Notes under the pieces: model-generated | What the model saw: the letters and a program-made list of their open reading frames with translations, nothing else | Database searches by the model: none | What the model was told of the DNA's origin: nothing | Part shown: one piece after another, positions 36,301-50,498 of the stretch | How positions within the stretch are numbered: the first letter of the stretch is position 1 | Layout of the letters: every line of letters starts with the position of its first letter | Origin: Callorhinus ursinus | Lineage: Eukaryota; Chordata; Mammalia; Carnivora; Otariidae | Direction of reading: 5' to 3' | NCBI RefSeq assembly: GCF_003265705.1 | Contig: NW_020313285.1 | Location: 15,898,302-15,962,301 of the forward strand | DNA: 64,000 nucleotides | Translations under genes and position numbers: made by a program

Positions 36301-39300
36301 TTCTGATATACCTACTTACAAAAATAACTCATCTAGGGATCTGATTAAGATAAAAATTTTTATTTCAAAACACAAAGGTTTGGGTACTAAAAACAACATT
36401 TAGGAACAGAGCGAATAATTCTTAAATTTTAATGATCGTGTGAAGGTTTTTTTTTTTTAAGCTCAATGCCAATCTTCAAAACTATTATGAATTCAAATAT
36501 CAAAGCATTTACAGATTTTACTACTAAAACTGGAAAAGAGTCCTCAAAACGCAAAATATAGTAAAAATAAGTTCATGTTTAAATTTTATTAGACCATATA
36601 GTTTGCCAGTAAAGGTTATCCTTGCCTGCTCTAATACATATCAAACAGTTATCATGAATGTCACTGGCATGTTATATATTTTTATAAAACATAATCTATA
36701 ATAAACGTTATAATTTAAGAAGTACTATTATCTTTCATGCTTTTTTTAAATAAGGCCCTTATTTAAAAGGTCAATTTTTTAAGTACCTATGGCTAGAAGC
36801 TATTAATCTGTAATAATCTGTGTAGACCAAAGATAATGTTCTAGTTACCCAAAATCACATTTATCAAGTGTAGTGAACTATACGCTACAATAATTCAATG
36901 TCTCTTGCTAAAAAAGCAGATTTCCAGGACCATACTGAGCCTGTATCAGAATATCTGGGCACATAGCCTGGGAATATGAACTTTAAAAAAGAAAATCTCT
37001 AGGGATCTTGATGCAACATGAGGGTGCAATCACTCAATGCTTCAGGGTTTCTACAATCTGGATCCATGTGCTAATATTCATTTTTAACTGCATTATATTA
37101 GGCAGAAATGCAAGTTTACACAATTCATCAAATCAGCAAACACCCAACCTGGTATAAGTATGATGATGTCACATAGCATAACACTATTAGGAACTTACTA
37201 AGGTATCATGCTTAAGCTGGAGGAGAAACAGGGGAAGACCCCTGGGGCAACTATATAGTACCTCCTAGTATCTGGATTTTAAACACTTCAGAGCTCTTTC
37301 ATATACACTGTCACATAGAGTCACTTCCCATCCAAACACAATTACCTAATTACAAATAATTTAAAGACCCAGAACTCCATGTTGATATTTCTAAATATAA
37401 AACACTTGTGATTCATTCATGCAAACTTGGATGACACAAATTCACATAGATGACATTCACTTGGTATGAAGCCAAACACTTAATCTTAATGTAAAATATA
37501 ACAAGTTTATAAAGAAGTTCCCATTAGGTACTAATTTGTTTAACTTTGTATTTTAAAAGAGTCAGATTACTTCTGAAATATATAAATGTCCATTTCTGCA
37601 TGTGTATACTTCCAATCATACTTTAATTTCATACTACAGCCAAACTGTATTATTAGTTTATATTTATATTTGTATTTCAATAATTTAAAAGTATCTAAAA
37701 TAAATTATTCTGGTAGCCCAAAAAATCTGATTTGGGAAATAAAAGGGAAAAACTACCCCTTGCTACCTTATGCCCACAGTTCTCTGAACTTCTCCTAAGA
37801 TTTATCAAACTGCATAAACTTACTTATTTAATTACCTGCCTCCCCAGTAAGTTAAGGACTAGTTCCTGTTATATCCCCAGTCCCCCTAGGATAGTGCATA
37901 ACACATTGTAGGTACTCAAAAGTAGTCGTGAGTGAATGAATGAATGAATAAATAAATGACATCAATGACCTTACTTGGTACTTAGAACACTGGTCTTTTA
38001 CATCAGAAGATGAAGTCATAGAACTATCCAGTGAGGAAGAACTGTCTCCTCCAGGTTTCAGTTGGCAGCATTTCCCAAAGACTTTTACTTGAGCATCACT
38101 ACAGAGTTTCTGAAATAGAGATATTATGCCCATTCATATTATAAAAGACTTTTCATCATATACAAGTTTAATTATAGTATAAAAACCTTTGAAAAAACCA
38201 AGTATGAGATCATTTAAAATAATATAACCTTGGTAAAATGATTTGCATTTTACTGCATTTTCTCCAGTACTGTTTTCCATTCTTGTGGAGTTTGTATTGT
38301 GCTTTTCTCACCAAGATTATCAAATCATAGAATTTTTCTATATTATTATGGTCTACAACAATGTTCATTACTAGTGACATAATATATTACAGCAGTTTTC
38401 AAATTATCTCAAACCCCCTTTTAGGCCTTTTGTTTGTGTGAGTTATATCTATCAATATTCTCCCATATAAGAAATTAAAATGGAGAAACTTTAAAATATT
38501 AACTCACTTAAATATAACAATACACACATTACAGGTTAACATTAAGTAACATATTTTTATGAAAAAAACTTTTTTCATTAAGTAACATTAAGATAGTTTT
38601 ATGAAAAAAACTATGGAGAGATACAAGGATGGGAGAAATGCAAATGAAGCTTTTATATTTTACTAAATGTGTGTGTCTCTACATATATGAACACATGTTT
38701 ATTATTTTGAAATGAGAATGTATTCATGTATTGAACAGTTAGATTTTTAATAACAGCTGAGTTTAGGACCAGAAGGCTGTACAGTGGTGTAGTACGGAAG
38801 AATCACGTATTTCTATTTCTTTTTCTCTATGCTCTTGCTTTCCTCCTAATTTCCCCACAGGTTCTAGAGCTTTCACTGCTCACAACTACCGAAGTTGCAA
38901 TCCACCAAGGACTTTGATACCCTAAAAGTATTCTGGTGCTTTATCACAATTACCAGTATGTAACTCTTCCATGTAAAAGACCTCTCCCCTGTAAAAGACC
39001 TCAGGTAGGTTTTCAGAAGAAGTAATCTGACTGAAATCACAATTTTTGAAGGCAAATTATTTTACAAGTTGCCACCATCACCAAAGGGATTGTAAAAGAG
39101 AACACATGATAATTCCAAAAATGTAAAGAGATTGCACGATAAACTAAAAAGAACAAAGGCTTTAAAACTAAATAGACATGAATTTAAATCCTGGCTCCTT
39201 GGCAAGTTACTTGACCTCTCTACGCTTATCTATTTAATGGAGAGAAAAACCCTACCTAGTGGGTAGAGTATTTGTGACACTTAAGGGGTGTGTGTGTGTA

Positions 39301-42300
39301 TCTCATTATGTACTTACATATAAATAAATATATAAAGTGCCCTATACAGCATCTAGAACTAGCATATGCTTACTGGTTTTTAGTTGTCAATACTACAAAA
39401 AAAAGTTGAAGTAAGAAAAACTGAATGACTACTGAAATAACTGAATGCCTAATTTGGAGTCAGGAACTTCACTAGGTTTTTCCATTTATATTATTTCATT
39501 TAGAGACTTACTAAAAATATTGATTATTTTTAGTACTGATATTGTTGGCCACATCTTAATAAATTTCTACTTAATGATCACCATCAAAATTATAGGCCTT
39601 TGGGCGCCTGGGTGGCTCAGCCGGTTAAGCGTCTGCCTTCAGCTCAGGTCATGATCTCAGGGTCCTGGGATCGAGCCCCGCATCGGGCTCCCTGCTCAGG
39701 GGAGTCTGCTTCTCCCTCTACCCTTCCTCCCTGCTTGTGATCTCTCTCTCTCTCTTCCTCTCCCTCTCTCTCTCAAATAAATAAAATCTTTTTTTTTAAA
39801 GATTTTATTTATTTATTTGAGAGTGAGAGAGAGAGAGAAACAGCATGAGAGGGGAGAAGGTCAGAGGGAGAAGCAGGCTCCCCGCTGAGCCGGGAGCCTG
39901 ATGTGGGACTCGATCCCAGGACTCTGGGATCATGATCTGAGCCGAAGGCAGTCGCTTAACCAACTGAGCCACCCAGGCACCCTCAAATAAATAAAATCTT
40001 AAAAAAAAAATTATAGGCCTTCAAGCATATTTTCTGTAATATTCAGAACGGTAGATATTATAACCCAGTTTAACTGATAAGAAACCTGAAGCCCAGAGAG
40101 GTTAAGTAACTTCACCAAGATTACAAGAACTAGTAGGTCTATAATATACTTAAAGGCAAACCCCAGCTAGCTTGACATGAAAGATACCCAACATCACCAG
40201 TGATTAGGGAAATGTAAACTAAAACCACAATGAGTTACCACTTCATGCCTATTAGAATGGTCATGATCAATAAATCAAGAGACAACAAATACTGCCATGG
40301 ATGTGGCAAAAAAAAAAAAAGGAAGCTTTGTGCACTACTATAAATGGGTACAGCCACTATGAAAAATAGCATGGAGGATCCTCCAAAAATTAAAACTTGG
40401 AACTACATTACAATGTAGCAATTCCACTTTTGGGAATACATATCCAAAGGAAATGAAAACACTAAGTCAAAAATATATCTGCACCCCCATGTTAATGGCA
40501 GTATTTACAATAATCAAGACATGGAAAGAACCTAAGTTTCCATCAATGGATAAATGGATAAAGAAGTTGTGAGATATACAGATATAGATATAGATATAGA
40601 TATAAATATAGATATAGATATAATAAATAGATATACTGAATATCATATATTTATATATATATATTTATATCAGCCATAGAAAACAAGGAAATCCTACCAT
40701 TTGCAACAACATAGATAGGCCCTGAAGGCATTATGCTAAGTGAAATGTCAGAGAAAAACAAATATTGTTCAGACGTGTGGTTACCAGAAGTGGAGGGTGG
40801 GAGGAAGGGAATTGGAGGGGGTGGTCAAAGGTGACAAATTTCCAGTAATAAGATAAATTAGTACAAGGGATGTAATAATGTACAGGAGAATAACTATAGA
40901 TAACACTGCTATATGATATTATATGGAAGTTAAGAGAACAAATTCTAATAATTTTTATCATAAGTAGATTTTTTTCCTTTCTTTTTATTCTATCTACATG
41001 AGAATATAAATGTTAGCTGAACCTATGGTGGTAATCACTTCACAGTATATGTAAATTAAACCATCAGGCTGTATATCTTAAAACTATGGAGTGATATATG
41101 TCAATTATTTCTTAGTAAAACTGGGGGAAAAAACCCAAACTCAGTGCACCTGTTGCAAACCACAATTTTATAAGTTAAAAAAAGTATGTGAGTTACACAT
41201 GTACCAGTAACTAAGAAACAAAGTTGAATGAAACAGCCCTTTTCCTCATGGAACTAACAAACTAACGAGAGAAAGAGATATTTAACAAATAACTAGACAA
41301 ATATGTATAATATATGTATGTATATGTATAATATATAAATATATATATTTTTTTCAAATATGTCCAATCATGTTAGCCAACAGCTAACTCATATTCCACT
41401 TACTGTCTGCTCAGGTACTATTCCATTTTACATAAAGCCACTCCTTTACACCTCACAACAACTCTATTATCCCCCTATTACAAATGAAGAGGTTAAGGAT
41501 CAATGATGTTTAAGTGAACTGCCTAAGAGAGAACTTAACCTAGTCTAGGGAGATCAAGGAGGCTGGGACTACAAAAAAAAAAGGAAAGGAGTTAAGGTGA
41601 AAGAAGAATGGGAGGGCTAGAAAGATATTCCAGGCTGAGGGAACTCTGTATATCCAATATCTGAATCATGAAGCAATTTGCCATAGGAAGGAAAGGGACA
41701 AACATACATCAGTTTCCCAAAACTGAAGCATAAACATGTGCATAAAAGTGTACATAAAAGTTCTTACTACAAACACACACACACACACACACAGACCCTT
41801 CTCCCCTACCCCAACTCCCCAGCTGTTCAGTGTCTTTTCTCTCTCACATTCTGAAGTCATGGCTTTTCTGAATTCAAACAGCAACAACTTCCGTGGAAGA
41901 TGGTCTAGTGAGGGGACAGGGCACAGTCAGCAACCCTCGAGTAGACATAGGCCATCTATGAGCACAACTGTAGGGCAAAAGGATTCAGTTTTTTTTTCCT
42001 TATCTTACTTTTATTCCTAAAGGAATCATGCCATACTTTATTTTTAACCCACAAAAACAATACGTTCTACTAATGCATAAAAAATAAGTTATAAACATCA
42101 CTGGAAAAAATCTGGCTTTTTATAGATTACAATTTTTATTAACTTTTTTTTCCACTTTCACATAATCACAAACAAGTTGCAGGTTTAGTTCAAAGAATAT
42201 TTTTTCTGAATTAAATGGGAGTAAGCTGACTACCTGATACACTATGAACTCCTAAAGTATCAATACCTGAATGTGTCTTTCCTACAAACAAGGACATTCT

Positions 42301-45300
42301 CTACATAACCACAATACAGCCACTTTTCATGTGGCATATGATCTCAATGCCCATTTATGATAATATTCTTGATACTGATGATCAGTATCAAGTGATTAAG
42401 GTGGTGCCTACCAAGCATCTCCACTGTAAACAAATGCTTTTCTCATCTGTCATTAACAATATTTTGGTTGGGGGGGGGGGACTATGAAATTCATATGCTG
42501 TTTATACTTATATGCCATAAATATACTGTTTCTCATCAATCTTTCAATTTATTTACATCATATAAACTCATGGTTTCCTATTTCATTCAATGGGTTGTAA
42601 TTTGCTACTATCATTATTTGTTTTTGTGCTAGAGTTTTCCCTACTTAGCCAGTGACAACCCCTTCAAGCTGGCTTCCATGTTCCTTTGACATGTTCTCAT
42701 CATTTTTTAAGCTTTCATCACAAGTTCCAGACTTATCCTTTTCCTTCCCTGCTTCAGCCCAAGGACCAGTCATTTCTCTAAGGAGCCCTGGTTCCTTTTA
42801 CTGGAAAATGGAATCTAGACGATAAGATCTCGATGCTACATATGCCCATATGTTGGGGACTCACTGTTCCTCTGCTTTCTCAGTAGACAGAGCTAAAGAG
42901 TATACATATGTTTTTAACACACACATAAACAAGTTTATATCTACGTTTATCATATTTATGTATATATGTGTATATATACACACACACACACACATATATA
43001 CAAGCTTAAGTTCACAATAAATCCAATTCCAATCCAACACCACAGGGTTCTTCTAGTTTTCTCCTTTTCCTTATTTATAACTTCCTTTTCTAACATTCAG
43101 AAAAACAGGCCTCTCATTATCCTTCATATGTATTTATTTAATCAACTCCCTCATATGAAACCAGTTTTTCATTTCCCCTGTCACTCCTTCACGTGCATGG
43201 ACATTTTCCTCAGGCTCAGACAGCCAAGATGGATATCCTCCCCATCCAATGCTGTATCAGGCAGCAACTTGTGGAGATGCCCTCCTTAACTTACTTGAGC
43301 TCTAACACTCTGCTCTGGGCCACCATGCCTCTGACACCTAACATAAGTCTTCAGCCCTACTTAATGGTTTTAGGACTAAATTGTTCAGAAAGGGGAAATG
43401 GATGGGAGGAAGGAAGACTTGAGGGATTAAAAATTTTAACCTGGACACATAACCAACCATATTTCATGTATCATATTCTATATCACAACTGAAATTCAAA
43501 TAAATAACCAGCACTTAAATAGTATTTTTCAGTTTACAAAAGTTTTCACATGAATTTCCAACTTTTTTTCTTGTTTTGTCAACTTTTGGTAAGTATGTAA
43601 GAAATCCATTCATATGATTCAAAAGTAAAAACAATATAAAGACGTATATACACAGAAATCTAGACCCGACCCTCCTTCTATCTAGTACCCTGTTTCCCAC
43701 TCCACACATTCCCAATAGGTAAAATCCCTTCAAATGGTTTATTATTGTCCTTCTAAAAACTTTTTGCAACACAGTATTACTTTCCTTCCACTATTAGAGA
43801 AACGTAAGTAATTCAGTTCTGCCTTGCTTTACGGTTCACTAAAAGCCTACAGAGTCTTCCCATTTATCTTCAGAAATCCTTTTTTTTAATATATATATAC
43901 AGCTGAATAGTATTCCAGTGTGTAAATACATTACAGCTTATTTAACCATTCATCTGTTAATGACATTACTGGTGAAACTGCTGAGTCAAAACAAAAATAG
44001 ATACAACTTCCGGGGAAGATGACAGAGTAGGAAGATCCTACCTAACTTCATCCCATCCCATGAATACAACTAGATAACACCCACATCAGCGTAAATAACC
44101 AAGAAAATAACCAGAAGGCTTGCAGAACAGACTCTCCACAGCTAAATGTAGAGAAGAGGCACTGTGAAGAAGGTAGGAAGGGCAGAGAAGCCATCAGGAG
44201 TTAAATGGACCACGGGACTATCCACATGAGAGGGATAAAAAACGGACCCTCAGGCCTAGCGCCCCAAGCACTGGGAACCCACATGCAGAAGACAAATCTC
44301 CATAACATGTGGCTTTTGAAAACCAGTGGGACCTAATCTCACAAGTTGTTACAGTCTGTGGAGTAAACACCTGGAACTGTAAAATTCAGCAGGCTCAGCT
44401 CTGGGAGAGCAGAGAGAGCAGAGGAAACGAAGCCCCTGCTCTTAAAGAGACAGCACCACAAACAGCCCCAAGGAGATACAGCACAGAAGGAGCAGTCTGA
44501 AAAACGGGTAGAGCAGACAAGGGGGTGAGTTGTTTACTAATCTCAGCGCAAGTGAGGGAGGAGCAAGGATCCCTGGAAGACTTTGCCAGGAACAAAGGAG
44601 CCGTCAGACACCATTCCAGCCCCCACCCCACCCACCAGGCTAGACACATAGACACCTGGGGGAAATAGCCCAGTGCAAACAAACTCCAACTAACTTGCTA
44701 ACAGAACACCTCACCCCTGTGTTCTCCTCAGTACATGCCCCCACCAGCCAGGCCTGGTTCCAGCCCCCTCCCACAGCAAACCTACACAAACCTGGCTAAT
44801 ACCAAGAAACCGCCCCTCCTTTCTCCTGCAGACCTGCCTCCTCCAATACGTGTTGGCCAGAGCCCATCCAAAGTGGTGCGCAAACCTGGCACCATGCAAG
44901 CAGCCTTGAGAGGTGCCAGGACCACTTCAAAGTGACTCCTGCACAAGGAGAGAGGAAGACAACCACACACACCAGTTCAACTGAGGTCCAGCAGTGAGGG
45001 GCAGATATCTGGTCTGACTGTGGGCCCCACCTACCACCAACGAAAGCTTCTAAGGTCAACACAGGCAAAACACCCTGCAGTTCCATGCTACCACATATCT
45101 GGAAAATGACTGGTCTGACTCGTCAAGAACAAGGCAGCCCCAAACTGGCTCACTAACATAGGAACCAAACTCTGCCAACAAGAGGCAAAGAGAGCCATGG
45201 TACACAGATGGAATGAAGGCAAATGTGGCTCAGCCACAACAGTGGGGTGCAAGCAATATGCATAGGAGACATCCCTGAAGCTCCAGGTTCTGGTGAACAA

Positions 45301-48300
45301 GGGACACTGCACTACAGGGCACTACAGAACCTCTTCTTCATAAAGCCAGTACTTTTTTTTTTGTTTTTTTTTTTTTAAAGATTTTATTTATGTGAGAGAG
45401 AGAGAGACAGCATGAGAGCGGGGAGGGTCAGAGGGAGAAGTAGACTTGACGTGGGACTTGATCCTGGGACTCAAGGATCATGACCTGAACTGAAGGCAGT
45501 CGCTTAACCAAGTGAGCCACCCAGGCACCTACTCAAGAGCAGGAGACATAGCTGACTTCACATAGAAACAGAGAGACAAAATGAAGAGACAGAAATATGC
45601 CAAATGAAGGAAGAGAAAAAAAATAACAGCAAGATAACTAAACAAAATGGAGATAAGTAAAATGCCTGAAAGAAAATTTGAAGTAATGGTCATAAAAATA
45701 CTCACTGAACTTGAGAAAAAAGTAGAGGACCTCAGTGACACCCTCAACAAAGAGACTGAAAACATAAAAAAAAAAAAAATCAATGACTAAGCAATCAATA
45801 ACTGAAATTAAAAATACACCAGATGGAATAGTAGACTAGAGGAAGTGGACAAACAGATCAGTGACCTGGAAGACAGAGTAATGGAAAGCAATCAAGTTGA
45901 ACAGGAGAGAGAAAAAGTAATAATTAAAAATGGAAACAGACTTAGGGAACTCAGAAATACCATCAAGCAATAACATCGACGTTATAGGGATCCCAGAAGG
46001 AGAAGAAAGAGAAAACGAAGCAGAAAATTTATCTGAAGAAATAATAGCTGAAAACTTCCCAAACTGGGGAAGGAAACAGAAACCCAGATCCAGGAGACAC
46101 AGAGAGCCCCCAGCAAAATCAACCCAAGAAGGCCCACACCAAGGCACATAGCAATTAAAATGGCAAAAAGTAGTGACAAAGAGAGATTTTTAAAAGCAAC
46201 AAGAGAAAAGAAAACAGTTACACACAAGAGAAACCACATAAGCCCATCAACCAATTTTTCAGCAGAAACTCTGCAAGCCAGAAGGGAGTGGAATGATATA
46301 TTCGAAGTGCTCAAAGAAAAAATCTGCAACCAAGAATACTCTATCCACCAAGGCTATCATTCTGAATAGAAGGAGAGATAAAGCATTTTCCAAACAAATA
46401 AAAGTTAAAGGAATTCATCACCATTAAAATGGTCCTATAACAAATGTTAAAGGGGACTTTTTGAGTGGAAAGAAAAGACCATTAGTAGGAGCAAGAAAAG
46501 TAGGAAACATAAAAGCAGTAAAAATAAGCATATCCATAAAAATCAGGGGAGTCATAAAATAAAAAGATATTAACTATGATGCCATATATCTAAAAAGTGC
46601 AAGGGGAGAAAAGAATGGGTTCAAACTTAGAGCTAACATCAACTTAATAGTTATATGCATAATATGTTATATATAAACCTAACAGTAACCATAAATCAAA
46701 TACCAGTAAAAGATATGCAAAAATTTAAAAAAAGAAAATCCAAATACATCACTATAAAGAAAGCCAGCAAACCATGAGAGAACAGAGCAAGAGAAGAAAG
46801 GAACAGAGTAAAACTACAAAAACAATCATAGAACAAGTAACAAAATGGCAATATGAACATACTTATCAATAATTACTTTGAATGCAAATGAAGTAACACT
46901 CCAATCAAAGCACATACGGTGACAGATGGATAAAAAAGCAAGACCCATCTATATGTTGCCTATAAGAGACTCATTTCAGACATAAAGTCATGCAGAGTGA
47001 AAGTGATGGAATGGAAAAGCATTTCCCATGCAAATTAAACTGTAAAGAAACCTGGTGTAGCAATACTTGTATCAGACAAAATGATATTAAAACAAAGACT
47101 GTAACAAGAGACAAAGAAAGATACTATATAATAACAAAGAGAAGCCAACAAAAAGATATAACAATTATAAATATTACATAAAGCAGCTAATAACCGGCAT
47201 AAAGAAAGTAATGGATAGTAACACAGTAATAGTAGGGGACTTTAACACCCCACTTACATCAAATGACAGATCAACCAAACAGAAAATTAGCAAGGAAACA
47301 GTGGCTTTGAATGACACAGTGTACCAGAGAAATTTAACAGATATATTTAGAACATTCCATCCTAAAACAGAATACACATTGTTTTCAACTGTACATGGAA
47401 CATTCTCCAAAACAGATCATGTATTAGGCTACAAAACAAGTATCAACAAACTAAAAAAGATCAAAGTCATACCATGCATCTTTTCTGACCACAATGCTAT
47501 GAAACTAGAAATCAACCACAAGAAAAAATCTAGAAGAAACACAAATACATGGAGGTTAAATAACATGCTACTAAACAATGAATGGGTCAACTGAGAAATC
47601 AAAGAGGAAATGAGAAAATACATGGAGACAAATGAAAATGAAAATACAATGGTCTAAACCTTTGGGATGCAGCAGAAGAGGTTCTAAGAGGGAAGTTTAT
47701 AAAAATACAGGCCTACCTCAAGAAAAAAAAAAAATCAAATAAACTACCTGATCTCATACCTAAAGGAGCTAGAAAAAGAAGAACAAACAAAACCCAAAAC
47801 CAGTAGAAGGAAATAACTAAATAACAAAGATTAGAGAAGAAATAAAATAGAAACTAAAAAAAACAAGAGAACACATCAATGAAACCAGGATCTGCTTCTT
47901 TGAAAAGAGCAACAAATTGATAAACCTTGGCCAGACTCAGCAAAAGAGAGAGAGAGAACTCAAAATCATAAAGGAAAAAGGAGAAATAACAAACCAACAT
48001 GACAGAAATATAAACGATTATAAGAGATTACTAAGAATTACATACCAACAAATAGACAACCTAGAAGAAATGGAAAAATCCCTATATACACGTAATCTCC
48101 CAAAAGAGAATCACAATGAAATAGAAAATTTGAACAGACCAATACTGGCAACAAAACTGAATCAGTAATCAAAAATCCCCCAACAAACAAAAGGCCAGGA
48201 CCAGATGGCTTCACAGGAGAATTCCACCAAATATTTAAAGAAGAGTTAATACCTATTCTTCTCAAACTATTGCAAAAAATTGAAGAGGAAGGAAAGTTTC

Positions 48301-50458
48301 CAAATTCATTCTATGAGGTCAGCATCACCCTGATACCAAAACCAGATAAAGACACCTTCAAAAATGAAAGAAATACTGGCCAATATCCCTGATGAACATA
48401 GATGCAAAAATTTTCAATAAAATACTAGCAAACCAAATTCAATACATTAAAAAGATCATTCACCACAATTAACTGGGATTTATTCCTGGGTTGCAAAGGT
48501 GGTTCAGTATTCACAAATCAATCAACATGACAAACCACATTAGCAAGAGAACAGATAAAAACCATATGACCATTTCAGTAGATGCAGAAAAAGCATCTGA
48601 TAAAGTATAACATCCATTCATGATAAAAACCTCAACAAAGGAGGTTTAAAGGAAACACAGCCCATAATAAAAGCCATATATGAAAAACCCACAACTAATA
48701 TCACACTCAATGGTGAAAAACTGAGAGCTTTTTCCCTAAGATAAGGAACAAGACAAGGATGTCCACTCTCGCGACTCTTATTCAACATAGCACTGGAAGT
48801 CCTAGCCACAGCAATCAGACAACAAAAAGAAATGAAAGGCATCCAAATAGGAAAGGAAGAAATAAAACTTTCAGTAACTAAGGTGATATGATACTATATA
48901 TAGAAAACCCTAAATCCACCAAAAAACAACTAGAACCAGTAAGTGAATTCAGTAAAATTGCAGGATACAAAATCAGTATACAGAAATCAGTTGCATTTCT
49001 ATATGCTAATAATGAAGCAGCCAAAAGAGAAATTAAGAAATAATCCCATTTACAACTGCACCGAAAAGAATAAAATACCTAGGAATAAACTTTGCCAAAG
49101 AGGTCAAAGACCTATTCTCTGAAAACTATAACACAATGATTAAAGAAATTGAAGATGAAACAAATAAATGGAAAGATATTCCATGCTCATGGATTGTAAG
49201 AACAAATATTGTTAAAATATCCATACTACCCAAAGCAATCTGCAGATTTAACACAAACCCTATCAAAATACCAACAGCCTTTTTCACAGAACTAGAACAA
49301 AAAAAATCCTAAAATTTGTATGGAACCACAAAGTCCCAAATATCCAAACACAATCTTGGAAAAAGAAAAACAAAACTGAAGGTATCACAATCCCAGATTT
49401 TAACATCCACTCCAAAACTATAGTATTCAAAACAGTATGGTACTAGCACAAAAACAGACACAAAGATTGATGGAATAGAATAGAGAGGCCAGAAATAAAC
49501 CTACAATAATATAGTCATTTAATCTTCAACTAAGGATGCAAGAATATACAATGGGAAAAAGCCTCTTTAACAGATAGTGCTGGGAAAACTGGAGAGCTAC
49601 AGGCAAAAGAATAAAACTGGACCACTTTCTTATACAATACACAAAAATAAACTCAAAATAAATTAAAGACCCAATTATAAGACTTGAAACCATCAAAATC
49701 TAGAAGAGAGCATAGGCAGTAATCTCTCTGACATCAGCCGTAACAACATTTTTCTAGATATGTCTCCTAAGGCAAGGGGAAGAAAAGCAAAAATAAATTA
49801 CTGTGACTACATCAATCTAAAAATCTTCTGCACAGCAAAAGAAACAATCAACAAAATTAAAAAACAGTCTATTGAATGGGAGAAGGTATTTGCAAATGAC
49901 ATATCTCACAAAGGGCTAGTAACCAAAAGATAAAAAGAACTTCTACAATTCAACACCAAAAATCCAAATTATTCAATTAAAAATCGGCAGGGGACATGAA
50001 CAGACATTTCTCCAAAGACATACAGATGGCCAAAACACACAGGAAAAGATGTTCTACATCACTAATCATCAGGGAAATGCAAATTAAAGGCATAATGAGA
50101 TATCTTTTACACATGTCAAAATGGTTAAAATCACAAACAAGAAAAAAGAAATGTTGGCAAGGATGTCGAGAAAGGGAACCCTGTGCACTGTTGGTGAGAA
50201 TGCCAACTGGTACATCCACTATGGAAAACAGTACAGAGGTTCCCCAAAAAATTAAAAATAGAATTATCATTTGATCCAGTAACTCCACTACTGGGTATTT
50301 AACCAAAAAATACAAAAACAGTAATACAAAAAGATATATGCACCACTACGTTTATTGCAGCACTATTTACAATAGTCAAATTATGGAAGCAGCCCAAGTG
50401 TCCAATGGCCCACTGACCAATAAATGGATAAAGAAGATGTGGTTGAGTGTGAGTGTGT

Positions 50459-50498
<40 letters not shown>

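Larger units (their letters stand above)
34801..37974 (-). other. FNIP1: FNIP1 intron 3
   Basis: 3174 bp. It has an LTR-like old repeat at about 35470-35800, a possible MER5-like scrap near 36905-37010 and an L2 tail at 37835-37957. The remainder is AT-rich with nothing recognisable. Confidence 0.75.

Noticed and set aside
44309..45312. Several overlapping ORFs on both strands of 60-96 codons
   Set aside because: They cover the GC-richer L1 5' untranslated region. None matches a protein, and they overlap each other in opposite frames.
47211..47594. 127-codon ORF starting [15 protein letters not shown]
   Set aside because: It is the endonuclease part of L1 ORF2 in the old element, flanked by frameshifts; not a host gene.
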